Source of the DNA: JBJKSO01 sp046703825
Lineage (GTDB): Bacteria; Chloroflexota; Dormibacteria; Aeolococcales; Bog-877
Length of the DNA: 35,779 bases
NCBI GenBank assembly: GCA_046703825.1
Contig: JBJKSO010000048.1
Coordinates: 1 to 35,779, forward strand
Reading direction: 5' to 3'
Under the pieces are notes generated by a model. It saw nothing but the letters and a program-made list of their open reading frames with translations, searched no databases and was not told the origin of the DNA. Positions 15,116 to 23,202 of this stretch are shown here, piece by piece. Within the stretch, counting starts at the first letter, position 1, and the number at the start of each line of letters is the position of its first letter. Made by a program: the position numbers and the translations under genes.

Positions 15116-15511
15116 CTATCTCGGGTCGGCGTCGGCGGCGGGGTCAATCTCGCTTTCCCGGCCGGGCTCGGATGGCGCCCAGCTCGCCAAAAGCTGCTCC
15201 ACCAAAGGCGGGAGATCGGGGGCCAGCCGGTAGTGGACGAAGGCACCCTCGCGTGACCACTGAACCAGTCCCGCGCGGCGCAAAGTGGCTAGGTGATGGC
15301 TCACCGTTGGCTGCTTCAGATCCAGCTCCCGCTCCAGGTCGCTGGCGCAGATTCGGCTCGCCACTGCCAGCCAGGCCAGGATGCGCAGCCGGCTGGGGTC
15401 GGCCAGGACCCGCAACAGCCGTGCCCGCTGCTCGGCAATCGCCGCCGGCATGCCCCCAGGCAGGCCGCCCGGTTTGGGGCCGGTCAGCAGAGCGCCTTCC
15501 CCCGACCGCAT
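15116..15511 (-). CDS. ArsR-family transcriptional regulator (short form)
   Basis: 131 residues with a complete winged helix: VLADPSRLRILAWLAVASRICASDLERELDLKQPTVSHHLATLRRAGLVQWSREGAFVHYRL. The SRICASDLE stretch carries a cysteine next to the helix where ELCVCDL-type metal sensors bind arsenite or cadmium, but the paired cysteine is missing, so metal sensing is doubtful. ATG at 15511 follows TACACT by 6 bases. The same -10 sits inside an inverted repeat GTGTA-N13-TACAC (15519-15541), a possible self-operator. It is divergent from the glucan phosphorylase operon, whose promoter is about 55 bases away, so that operon is a plausible target as well as the gene itself. Confidence 0.88.
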   Translation of the reverse strand: MRSGEGALLTGPKPGGLPGGMPAAIAEQRARLLRVLADPSRLRILAWLAVASRICASDLERELDLKQPTVSHHLATLRRAGLVQWSREGAFVHYRLAPDLPPLVEQLLASWAPSEPGRESEIDPAADADPR

Positions 15512-15517
15512 GGACCG

Positions 15518-15541
15518 AGTGTAGGTTCACCGGTCGTACAC
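15518..15541 (-). promoter_or_regulatory. Leaderless promoter of arsR with overlapping inverted repeat
   Basis: TACACT (15518-15523, minus strand) stands 6 bases before the ATG. GTGTA (15519-15523) and TACAC (15537-15541) form an inverted repeat that includes the -10, an arrangement that would suit autorepression. Binding is inferred. Confidence 0.45.
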
Positions 15542-15576
15542 CCCTAACCGCGCGGCAGGGGACGGCCCGATCCGGC

Positions 15577-15582
15577 TAAGTT
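15577..15582 (+). promoter_or_regulatory. Leaderless -10 hexamer of the glucan phosphorylase gene
   Basis: TAAGTT, then exactly 6 bases, then GTG at 15589. It decides against the TTG at 15583, which would lie upstream of the expected transcription start. Confidence 0.5.
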
Positions 15583-15588
15583 TTGCCA

Positions 15589-17862
15589 GTGCTTGTGCGC
15601 GCAGTCGAGCGGTTCACGGTGGTGGGCCCTGAATTCACCGGCGAGCCGCTGGCCCCGGGGACGATGCCCACCGTGGCCTACTTCTCGCCCGAGTTCGGGG
15701 TGAGCGCCGATCTGCCCCAGTATTCGGGCGGCCTGGGAGTGCTGGCTGGCGACTATCTGCGGGTCTGCGCCGACGAGGGCCTTCCTTTGGTGGGGGTGGG
15801 GCTCTTCTATCACTTCGGCTACTTCCACCAGAGCCTGGGTCAGGACGGTTGGCAGCAGGAGAGCTACCGGGTCCAAGACCCTGAGGCTGCGGGTCTGGAA
15901 CCGGTCGGTTCGGAGCCGATCGAGCTGCCGCTGGGGAGACGGACCTTGCGGGCGCGGGTCTGGCGGCAGCGGGTGGGCCGGGTGCCGCTCTACCTGATGG
16001 ACACGCTGGACTGCGGCAACGACGAGGATCTGGCCCGGACCACCGACCGGCTCTACGGCGGAGACACCGAGCACCGGCTGCGCCAGGAGATCCTGCTCGG
16101 CATGGGCGGGGTGCGCGCGCTGCTGGCCGCCGGCGAGCGCGCCGAGCTCTTTCACAGCAACGAGGGGCATGCCGGATTCAACGTGCTGGAGCGGGTACGG
16201 CAGGCGGTGCTGCGGGACGGCCTCGCGGCGGAGGAAGCCATGGAGCTGGTCCGCTCCGCCACCGTGTTCACCACCCACACCCCGGTACCCGCGGGCATCG
16301 ATCGATTTCCCAAGGAAATGATGGAGCGTTACTTCTCCCAGTGGTGCTCGGACGTGGGCATGTCGCTGGAGCAGCTCATGGCCCTGGGCCATTTCCCGGG
16401 AGAGCCCGCCGACGCTCCCTTCAACATGGCGGTGCTGGGACTGCGGGTCTCGGGCGAGGCCAACGCCGTCTCCCGGCTTCACCGGCAGGTGAGCCGGCGC
16501 ATGTTCGCCTCGCTCTGGCCCGACCTGCCGGTCGAGGAGGTTCCCATCAAGGCGGTCACCAACGGCGTGCACGCCCGGCACTGGGTGTCGCCGGAGGTTG
16601 CCCACCTGCTGGAGCGGTATCTCGGCCCCCGGTGGGATGTCCACGGGGCGGTGGAGTGGGAGAAGGTGAGGGCGATTTCGCCACAGGAGCTCTGGGACGC
16701 ACGGCGACCGGGACGGCAGCGACTGGTGGAGGGGGTCCGCGCCCGGCTGTCCCGGTCGGCACGGAACCGAGGAGAAGACCAGGACTGGTCCGAGCACGCC
16801 CTGAGCCCTGATGCCCTGACCATCGGTTTCGCCCGCCGCGTCGCCGAGTACAAGCGCGCGGGGCTTCTGTTCTCGCAGCCGGAGCGGTTGCGAGAGCTTC
16901 TGCTCGACCGCGAGCGGCCAGTCCAGCTGGTGATCGCGGGCAAGGCCCATCCCGCCGACGAGCAAGGCAAGCAGATCATCCAGAGCCTGCAGCGGGCGAT
17001 CGGCGATCAGGGGGTACGCCGGCAGGTCGTCTTCGTCGAGGACTACGACATCGACCTGGCCCGGCTGCTGTACCAGGGTGCGGATGTCTGGCTGAACACC
17101 CCCCGGCGCCCGATGGAGGCCTGCGGCACCAGCGGACAGAAGGCCGCGCTCAGCGGCGCTCTCAACTGCTCGGTGCTGGACGGATGGTGGGATGAGGCGT
17201 ACGACGGCGGCAATGGCTTCGCGATCCCCTCTTTCGAGGAGCTTCCGGATCTGAAGGAGCGGGACCGGCTTGAGGGCGAGGCTCTCTTTCGGGTGCTGGA
17301 GCAGGAGGTGATCCCGGCCTTCTTCGGCCGAGATCAGCAGGGCCTGCCTCAGCACTGGCTGGCGCTGGTGCGCCATTCCCTGGCGGTGGTCGCGCCCTTT
17401 GTGCTCGGCTCGCGGATGGTGGCGGACTACGTGCACCACCTGTACCAGCCAGCCCACCTGGCGATTGCCACCAAGGATCCCAAGCGGGTGATCGACTGGA
17501 GGCGCCGGATCTTAGACAGCTGGCCGCAGGTGTCGGTTCGCACCATGAGTGTCGGCGACCGTCTGGCGGCTGGAAGGGAACGGCAGGTCGAGGCCTGGGT
17601 GGATCTGGGGGGGCTCCACTCCACTGATGTCGCGGTCGAGCTGCTCCATGGCCCAGTGGACGCCGCCGGCCACCTGGTCGCCCCGCGCAGCGTGGAGATG
17701 GAGGACGGCCGCGAGGCGCCCGCGGGGCCGCGCCGCTTCACCGCCCAGCTCGTCCCCTACAGCAGCGGCCGCTACGGGTTCACCGTCCGGGTCATGCCCC
17801 GACCTCCCTCCGGCGAGCCGGTACCGGCGGAGACGCCGGTGCGCTGGGCCGAGCGAGCCTAG
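15589..17862 (+). CDS. glgP: Alpha-glucan phosphorylase (GT35)
   Basis: 757 residues of the short bacterial glucan phosphorylase type. Conserved blocks in order: VAYFSPEFGVSADLPQYSGGLGVLAGD, HSNEGHAGF, TTHTPVPAGIDRFP, AVTNGVHARHWVSPE, GFARRVAEYKRAGLL, and MEACGTSGQKAALSG, in which K518 is the lysine expected to bind pyridoxal phosphate, then DGWWDEAYDGGNGFAI. The enzyme releases glucose-1-phosphate from glycogen-like glucans with phosphate. Only ~28 residues precede the first block, so the N-terminal DUF3417 domain found in many relatives is absent. The motif residue after GTSG is Q where M is usual. The C-terminal ~120 residues are a beta-rich extension. The GTG start follows the leaderless promoter. 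It heads an operon of three. Confidence 0.93.
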   Translation: MLVRAVERFTVVGPEFTGEPLAPGTMPTVAYFSPEFGVSADLPQYSGGLGVLAGDYLRVCADEGLPLVGVGLFYHFGYFHQSLGQDGWQQESYRVQDPEAAGLEPVGSEPIELPLGRRTLRARVWRQRVGRVPLYLMDTLDCGNDEDLARTTDRLYGGDTEHRLRQEILLGMGGVRALLAAGERAELFHSNEGHAGFNVLERVRQAVLRDGLAAEEAMELVRSATVFTTHTPVPAGIDRFPKEMMERYFSQWCSDVGMSLEQLMALGHFPGEPADAPFNMAVLGLRVSGEANAVSRLHRQVSRRMFASLWPDLPVEEVPIKAVTNGVHARHWVSPEVAHLLERYLGPRWDVHGAVEWEKVRAISPQELWDARRPGRQRLVEGVRARLSRSARNRGEDQDWSEHALSPDALTIGFARRVAEYKRAGLLFSQPERLRELLLDRERPVQLVIAGKAHPADEQGKQIIQSLQRAIGDQGVRRQVVFVEDYDIDLARLLYQGADVWLNTPRRPMEACGTSGQKAALSGALNCSVLDGWWDEAYDGGNGFAIPSFEELPDLKERDRLEGEALFRVLEQEVIPAFFGRDQQGLPQHWLALVRHSLAVVAPFVLGSRMVADYVHHLYQPAHLAIATKDPKRVIDWRRRILDSWPQVSVRTMSVGDRLAAGRERQVEAWVDLGGLHSTDVAVELLHGPVDAAGHLVAPRSVEMEDGREAPAGPRRFTAQLVPYSSGRYGFTVRVMPRPPSGEPVPAETPVRWAERA

Positions 17863-17892
17863 GCCCCCATGCGCTTCGGCAGCAGGGGCTGA

Positions 17893-19620
17893 GTGGACGC
17901 CGCCCCCCGGCTTGCGGGGATGACCGCGCCGAACGTGATTCCCGGACGCGAGGATGTCGAGCTCTACACGCGCACCTACCGCACCGTGCTGCGCTCATCG
18001 GGTGAGATCCAGCTGCGGGTGCTGGAGCGGGCGCATCTCGGGATGCACTCCTCGCTGCACCCGCTGGGGTCTGATCCACAGCTGGACAGTGGCGCCCTGC
18101 TCTACGCCCTGCACCGACTGCCTCCGGTCGCGGCGGAGGTGCGCCACGTGCTCATGGGTCAGTCGCCGGAGCAAGTGCTGAGGGCCGGTCCCCAAGCTGG
18201 CAGCTGGCAGCCGGTGGTGGCTCCGGCGCGCCGGCGGCGCTGGTGGTGGGACCCGGGGTCGGCAACGCTGGCGGTCGCTCTGGCCAGCAGCTCGGACCTC
18301 GACGACCTGGTGCCCATCTTGGTGGCTCTTCAGGTCGAGTGGAACAAAGCCCACGCACTGCTGGGCAAGCCGTCCGGAACGCTCGATCTGGCCGCGGCGC
18401 GCGAGCGCATGGGGATAGCCCCGGACGACTGGGTGCGCCTGGAGCAGCTTTTCGGGTCGAAGCTCGCCGACGTCGTCCGGGAGATCTCCCGGCGCCCGAT
18501 GGAGCTCGGCGTGCGCCTGGTCGGCGGCACCCAGGTCGGGTACGCCCGAGCCACCCGGGAGTGGTGGGGGCCGATCGGCGAGGTGCTGGAGCGGGAGGGG
18601 CTGGCGTCGCGTCCGCTCCAGTTCGTCAGCAGCAATGCGCACGCTCTGGTCAACATCCTCTCCGGGGTGGCGCGCAGGCGCTCGGACCGGCTGATGGATT
18701 GGGTCCGGCGCGAGGGAGGCCCGGAGTTGATGGCGATCGCGCGGGAGGTCGAGCAACCGGGATCTTTGCACTCGCGCGAGAACTTCATCTACTTCGCCGC
18801 CCGGCGCTGGTTCTTGCTCGACCAAGAAGAGCGGCGGGCGAGAACGGAGGAGGAGCGCAGCGAGGGCATCTTCCACATCGAGCCCCGGTCCGGGACCGAT
18901 GTCGCCGCCCAGCTCATAGTCCTGGACCGACTCAGGCGGCAGAACTTGGATCCCCGCCTTGGCGTCGAGAGCACCGGTGGGGCGGCGCTGACCAGCGCGC
19001 CCGACGTGGTGCTCAACATCCAGTACCCGCTGGGCTTGGGCGCCTACCACATCCTGCGGCAGGTGATGGAGGCGCACGAGCGCGTGGACGGCGTGTACAT
19101 CCTGGGTAAGGCCGCCACCCTGAATGCCGACGTCGGCGATGTGATGGTGTCGGACGTGGTGCACGACGCCCACAGTGGCAACACCTATTGGCTCAACAAC
19201 TGCTTCAGCTTCGCCAAAGTGGCTCCCTTCATCCGCTCCCGCGCCGTTCTCGATCGGCAGCGCGCCGTCTCGGTGGAGAGCACCTTTTTGCAGAACCGGT
19301 CCTTCCTGGAGCTGTACTACCGCGACGCCTACACGGTGGTGGAGATGGAGGCGGGGCCCTACCTGGGCGCCGTCTTCGAAGCTGGGGACAGCTCCCGCTA
19401 TCCCACCGACGAGCAGGTCGACCTCACTCGCCCGCCGATGGAGGTGGGACTGATCCACTACGCGTCGGACACGCCCTACACCCAGGCTCGCACGCTCGGT
19501 GCCCGCGGACTGCGCTTCGAGGGGATGGAGGCCACCTATGCGGGCGCCCTGGCCATCGCCCAGCGGCTGCTGGAGCGGGCCGGGGTGCCGACCCGGCCGC
19601 CCGGGATAGAGCATGCCTGA
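17893..19620 (+). CDS. Nucleoside-phosphorylase-like protein with long N-terminal region
   Basis: 575 residues (547 fewer nine if ATG at 17920 is the start; both GTG at 17893 and that ATG are possible). The C-terminal third looks like the purine/uridine phosphorylase fold: VYILGKAATLNADVGDVMVSDVVHD around 400-425 resembles the GDV/VSD strand of that family, and VVEMEAGPYLGAVFE near 482-495 matches the MEMEA motif that holds the ribose. The N-terminal ~370 residues are helical and unlike phosphorylases: LQVEWNKAHALLGKP, then a block with WVRREGGPELMAIAREVEQPGSLHSRENFIYFAARRW. A catalytic role on a nucleotide or a sensing role is possible. It begins 31 bases after glgP and overlaps the next gene by 8 bases. 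The fold call is from motifs and needs a structure search. Confidence 0.6.
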   Translation: MDAAPRLAGMTAPNVIPGREDVELYTRTYRTVLRSSGEIQLRVLERAHLGMHSSLHPLGSDPQLDSGALLYALHRLPPVAAEVRHVLMGQSPEQVLRAGPQAGSWQPVVAPARRRRWWWDPGSATLAVALASSSDLDDLVPILVALQVEWNKAHALLGKPSGTLDLAAARERMGIAPDDWVRLEQLFGSKLADVVREISRRPMELGVRLVGGTQVGYARATREWWGPIGEVLEREGLASRPLQFVSSNAHALVNILSGVARRRSDRLMDWVRREGGPELMAIAREVEQPGSLHSRENFIYFAARRWFLLDQEERRARTEEERSEGIFHIEPRSGTDVAAQLIVLDRLRRQNLDPRLGVESTGGAALTSAPDVVLNIQYPLGLGAYHILRQVMEAHERVDGVYILGKAATLNADVGDVMVSDVVHDAHSGNTYWLNNCFSFAKVAPFIRSRAVLDRQRAVSVESTFLQNRSFLELYYRDAYTVVEMEAGPYLGAVFEAGDSSRYPTDEQVDLTRPPMEVGLIHYASDTPYTQARTLGARGLRFEGMEATYAGALAIAQRLLERAGVPTRPPGIEHA

Positions 19621-19960
19621 CCTGGCGCGCGAGCGCTGTCAGGCGTGCACCGGGGAGGTGGCTGCGCTCTCCACGGAGGAGACCAGCGGGCTGCACCGCG
19701 AGTTGGACGGGTCATGGGAGCTGGAGCCGGACCGTCTGCGGCGGGATTTCGCCTTTCGCAACTTCGGGGACGCCTTCGCGTTCGCGAGCCAGGTGGCGCT
19801 ACTGGCCGAGCACGAGAACCACCACCCCAGCCTTACCGTGGGCTGGGGCACCTGTTCGGTGGAGCTCACCACCCACGCGGCCCGGGGACTCACCCGCAAC
19901 GACTTCGTCCTGGCGGCCAAGATCGATCGGATGGTGGGGCGCAGGCTTATCCGCGACTGA
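19613..19960 (+). CDS. Pterin-4a-carbinolamine dehydratase
   Basis: 115 residues. The family pattern is complete: E66-H-E-N-H70-H71-P72-S, W78, H88 and D97 (HENHHPSL...W...TTH...ND). FAFRNFGDAFAFASQVALLAE is the usual helix before the active site, and the N-terminal C9-x2-C12 pair is common in bacterial members. The enzyme dehydrates 4a-hydroxytetrahydropterin during recycling of the cofactor of aromatic amino acid hydroxylases; many bacteria have it without a hydroxylase, in which case its use is unclear. ATG at 19613 overlaps the stop of the preceding gene by 8 bases, so translation is coupled. It ends the glgP operon. Confidence 0.93.
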   Translation: MPDLARERCQACTGEVAALSTEETSGLHRELDGSWELEPDRLRRDFAFRNFGDAFAFASQVALLAEHENHHPSLTVGWGTCSVELTTHAARGLTRNDFVLAAKIDRMVGRRLIRD

Positions 19961-20006
19961 CCTCGAGTCGCCGCGAAAACCTTTCTCCGAGGCGGGATTG
20001 GTCCGC

Positions 20007-20050
20007 CTTAATTCTTCCTTAGCACTTTCATTACGGCCCCTTAGCAAGTG
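20007..20050 (+). promoter_or_regulatory. Putative Pho box: four 11-base repeats
   Basis: Four units start exactly 11 bases apart at 20007, 20018, 20029 and 20040: CTTAATTCTTC, CTTAGCACTTT, CATTACGGCCC and CTTAGCAAGTG. An 11-base period of 6-7-base cores is the hallmark of PhoB/PhoP binding sites, and TTAGCA resembles the TTAACA core of the Bacillus PhoP box. The last unit ends just before the -10 of pstB (20056-20061), the place for an activator that replaces the -35. Regulator identity is inferred from position. Confidence 0.55.
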
Positions 20051-20055
20051 CCCCT

Positions 20056-20061
20056 TATGGT
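20056..20061 (+). promoter_or_regulatory. Leaderless -10 hexamer of pstB
   Basis: TATGGT, then exactly 6 bases, then GTG at 20068. No -35 is present; the position is filled by the 11-base repeats. Confidence 0.5.
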
Positions 20062-20067
20062 TGCCCC

Positions 20068-20856
20068 GTGGTCATGGAGGGCCAATTGACGGGTAGGGAA
20101 ACGGGCTCGGTCCTGTCGGTTGGGGAGTTGAGCGTGCGTTTCGCGGAGCGTTTTGTGCTCCACGGGATCGACGTCACCTTCCCGGTCGGCAAGATCACGG
20201 CGCTGATCGGTCCCACGGGAGCCGGCAAGACGACTTTGCTGCGCGCCCTGAACCGGCTGCACGACCTAAGGCCGCACGTTCGCATCAGCGGCAAGGTCCT
20301 GCTCCACGGGCGTGACATCTACGCCGAGGACACCGACGTGCGGGATCTCCGGCGCCGGGTGGGGATGCTCTTCCAGCGGCCCAACCCGTTCCCTCAGAGC
20401 ATCCTGGACAACGTCCGCCTCGCTCCTCGGGTACACGGGATGTGGCAGCGCAAGGAGTCCAATGCCCGGGCTGAGGCGCTGCTGCGCGACGTGGGGCTCT
20501 GGGACGCGGTCCAAGACCGCCTCGGCGGCACTCCCTACATGCTCTCCGGTGGGCAGCAGCAGTTGCTGTGCCTGGCACGCGCCCTGGCGGTGGAGCCCGA
20601 GGTTCTCCTCCTGGACGAGCCGACCTCGTCCTTGGACCCCAGGACCACCAATCGTATCGAGAACCTGGTCACCAGCCTCCGCGAGCGGGTGACCACAGTC
20701 TTTGTCACCCACAACCTAGCGCAAGCCTCGAGGACTGCAGACTACGTGCTCTTCATGGAGGACGGGCGGGGGGTGGAGTTTGCACCCGCCAAAGAGTTCT
20801 TCAATACACCTAGGGACGAGAGGAGCCGAGCTTTCATCGCGGGAGACGCTATCTAG
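20068..20856 (+). CDS. pstB: Phosphate ABC transporter ATP-binding protein
   Basis: 262 residues with all ABC ATPase elements: Walker A GPTGAGKT at 48-55, signature LSGGQQQLLCLARAL near 159-173, Walker B VLLLDEPTSSLDP and the switch histidine in FVTHNLAQA. The Q-rich signature is typical of PstB, although the residue after GGQQQ is L where R is usual. It powers high-affinity phosphate import with PstC, PstA and PstS. GTG at 20068 is chosen from the leaderless promoter; ATG at 20074 is two codons later. It leads the operon, an unusual order (B-S-C-A rather than S-C-A-B). No phoU follows. Confidence 0.95.
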   Translation: MVMEGQLTGRETGSVLSVGELSVRFAERFVLHGIDVTFPVGKITALIGPTGAGKTTLLRALNRLHDLRPHVRISGKVLLHGRDIYAEDTDVRDLRRRVGMLFQRPNPFPQSILDNVRLAPRVHGMWQRKESNARAEALLRDVGLWDAVQDRLGGTPYMLSGGQQQLLCLARALAVEPEVLLLDEPTSSLDPRTTNRIENLVTSLRERVTTVFVTHNLAQASRTADYVLFMEDGRGVEFAPAKEFFNTPRDERSRAFIAGDAI

Positions 20857-20923
20857 TTCGCTCCAATCCGGAGCCGCGGGCAACGACCTTCATCAGGTAA
20901 CAACTCAGGAGGACAGTATCACT

Positions 20924-22102
20924 ATGAGGTTTGCTTCGGCGCGTCTGCGCGTGCGCGCCACAGTCTTGGTTGCACTCACGTTGATGGGGGCGACCGCAGC
21001 GGTCTCAGTGGGCGCGGCATCGGCGTCGGCGGCAACCCGACACGGCGCCAAGGCCGTGGTCGTCTCGAAGAAGAAGTCGAAAAAGGCGTCGAAGAAGTCC
21101 AAGACCCTTCCGATCGGAAACACGACAAGCGCCGTGACCCTCAACGAGGCCGGATCGACTCTCATCTACCCCTACCTCCAGGTGCTTGCGCCGCAGTTCA
21201 ACCACACGTACAACAACATCACCCTTTCACCTGCGGGTGGCGGTTCAGGTCTTGGCATCAGTGAGGCGGCAGGCAAGCTGCTGCAAATGGGTGGATCCGA
21301 CGCCTACCTCTCGCCAGCACAGGCGCTGCAGTATCCGAGCCTCTTGAACATTCCCATTGCCATCTCCGCACAAGCCATCGACTACAACTTCCCCAACGCA
21401 CCCTCGTATCTGCACTTCAGCGGTAATGTCCTGGCGCAGATCTACGAGGGAAAGATCACCAACTGGGACGCTCCGCAACTGGCCAAGCTCAACCCCGGTA
21501 TCACTCTGCCCAACCTGAAGATCGTCCCCGTGAGGCGGCTCGACTCCTCCGGAGACACTTTCATCTTCACCAGCCTGCTCACCGCCACCAACAAGGCGTG
21601 GGCCAACGGGCCCGCCAACGGGACCACGGTGACCTGGCCCGCCGTGTCCGACGAGCTCACCGCCGAGGGGAACCCGGGGATGATCCAGGTCTGCCAGGCC
21701 AACCCGGGCTGCATCGCCTACATCGGGGTCAGCGTTGAGAACACTGCCATCGAGGGCGGCCTCAAGGAGGGAATGCTCCAGAACCGCGCTGGCAAGTACG
21801 TGCTGCCGGTGCAGGCGAACATCGAGGCGGCGGTGGCTGCCTCGGCCAAGCACACCCCCTCCGACCTTCGCCAGTCGCTCATCTACTCCTCGGGCAAGAA
21901 CTCCTACCCGATCGTGAACTTCGAGTACCTCATGATCCAGAAGAAGCAACCCAACGCTCAAACGGCGAAGGCCATACGCACCTTCATCACCTGGGCGGTC
22001 AAGAAAGGAGCGTCGTCCGGCAACCTGTCGGCGGTCGACTTCGTGGCGCTGCCCAAGAATGTGCTGCCCAAAGTGGAGGCGGCCATCAACAAGATCAAGT
22101 AG
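20924..22102 (+). CDS. pstS: Phosphate-binding protein of the Pst transporter
   Basis: 392 residues. A cleavable signal peptide (MRFASARLRVRATVLVALTLMG...ASASAA) has no lipobox cysteine, so the protein would be secreted rather than lipid-anchored unless retained otherwise. A lysine-rich linker (about residues 43-62, repeated KKxSKK) follows, then the phosphate-binding fold: NEAGSTLIYPYLQ, SPAGGGSGLGI, GKITNWDAPQ and RLDSSGDTFIF carry the expected binding loops. ATG at 20924 has AGGAGGA 10 bases upstream. It is 67 bases after pstB. The basic linker may bind the negatively charged cell envelope, which could substitute for a lipid anchor; that is inference. Confidence 0.95.
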   Translation: MRFASARLRVRATVLVALTLMGATAAVSVGAASASAATRHGAKAVVVSKKKSKKASKKSKTLPIGNTTSAVTLNEAGSTLIYPYLQVLAPQFNHTYNNITLSPAGGGSGLGISEAAGKLLQMGGSDAYLSPAQALQYPSLLNIPIAISAQAIDYNFPNAPSYLHFSGNVLAQIYEGKITNWDAPQLAKLNPGITLPNLKIVPVRRLDSSGDTFIFTSLLTATNKAWANGPANGTTVTWPAVSDELTAEGNPGMIQVCQANPGCIAYIGVSVENTAIEGGLKEGMLQNRAGKYVLPVQANIEAAVAASAKHTPSDLRQSLIYSSGKNSYPIVNFEYLMIQKKQPNAQTAKAIRTFITWAVKKGASSGNLSAVDFVALPKNVLPKVEAAINKIK

Positions 22103-22125
22103 CCAAGCCTGACGGCGCCTAGCGC

Positions 22126-23202
22126 ATGTCTGAGAACCTAGTGCGCGGGGCCGGCGATCTCGCCGGCCCCGCTTCCGTTCCGGAGCGGACTCCCGATCGG
22201 GACGCCGACCTCACCTTGGCCGACCGCGGTGCCCGCCTGGTGATGCTCGTCTGTGCAATTGTGCCCTGCGCGTACTTGCTCTTCCTCACCGTGGAGATGG
22301 TGCGGAACGCCCTGCCCGCGTTCATATACAGCGGCACCACCTTCATCACCAGCCAGATCTTCAGCTTCGGCCAGCTGTACGCGACCACCCTGGCACACCA
22401 CAACGGGCAGGTGGCCCCCCACGGAGCCACCTATGGGGCGGTGGTGTTCATCGTCGGAACCGTGGCTTCCTCACTGATCGCTTTGCTGATCGCGGTGCCG
22501 CTATCTGTGGGCGGGGTGCTCGCACTCAGCCAGCTGTTACCGAGCCGGATCGAGGGATACCTCTCGGTTTTCTTGCAGATTCTGGCGGGGATCCCGAGCG
22601 TCGCCTTTGGCTTCTGGGCGGTGCTCTTCTTCGGACCGGCGATGGCCCAGCACGTCTATCCGTGGCTGGCGCACATCTTCGGGTTCCTGCCGTTCATGCA
22701 GGGTCAGGTCGGGGCGGGGGAGGGACTGCTCACCACCAGTCTGGTGCTGGCGGTGATGATCGTGCCGATTGTGGCCTCCACCACGCGGGAGCTGGTGCGC
22801 ACGGTCCCGGTGCTCTCCAAGGAGGGGGCGCTTGCCCTGGGCATGACCCGCTACGAGACCGTGCGGGTCGTCGTCATGCCCTACATCCGGCGGGGAATCG
22901 TGGCCGCCGGCATCCTGGGCTGGGCGCGCGCCCTCGGCGAGACGATGGCGGTGCTGATGATCAGCGGCAACCTCCTGGACCGGTTGCCGATCAACATCTA
23001 CGGACCGTTCTCGACCCTCGCCGGGATCATCGTCGACCTCCTGGACTCGGCGCTCACCGACGCCACCGGCATGGCGGTGCATGCACTGGCGGCCCTGGGG
23101 GTGGTCCTGCTGGTGATCACGCTCGTCACCAACTTGGCGGGAAGGTTGATCATCCGGCGCGCGGCTGGTCGGGTAATCCTGCCGGTGGGAGCCGGGTTTT
23201 GA
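22126..23202 (+). CDS. pstC: Phosphate ABC transporter permease
   Basis: 358 residues with six transmembrane helices, after a soluble ~35-residue N-terminus. The EAA loop that contacts the ATPase is EGALALGMTRYETVRVVVMPYIRRGI, followed by GWARALGETMAVLMI, a PstC-type segment. IPSVAFGFWAVLFF is also typical of the family. With PstA it forms the phosphate channel in the cytoplasmic membrane. ATG at 22126 is 24 bases after pstS; no clear ribosome-binding site is seen. Its TGA stop overlaps the TTG start of pstA. Confidence 0.95.
   Translation: MSENLVRGAGDLAGPASVPERTPDRDADLTLADRGARLVMLVCAIVPCAYLLFLTVEMVRNALPAFIYSGTTFITSQIFSFGQLYATTLAHHNGQVAPHGATYGAVVFIVGTVASSLIALLIAVPLSVGGVLALSQLLPSRIEGYLSVFLQILAGIPSVAFGFWAVLFFGPAMAQHVYPWLAHIFGFLPFMQGQVGAGEGLLTTSLVLAVMIVPIVASTTRELVRTVPVLSKEGALALGMTRYETVRVVVMPYIRRGIVAAGILGWARALGETMAVLMISGNLLDRLPINIYGPFSTLAGIIVDLLDSALTDATGMAVHALAALGVVLLVITLVTNLAGRLIIRRAAGRVILPVGAGF

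Noticed and set aside
15544..17457. 637-residue ORF on the minus strand opposite glgP
   Set aside because: It is antisense to a complete, motif-rich glucan phosphorylase; long shadow frames are expected in GC-rich DNA. Its translation is low-complexity (H, Q, P, R rich).
17995..19614. 539-residue ORF on the minus strand opposite the phosphorylase-like gene
   Set aside because: Same reason: antisense, histidine/arginine/glutamine-rich, no start signal, no family features.
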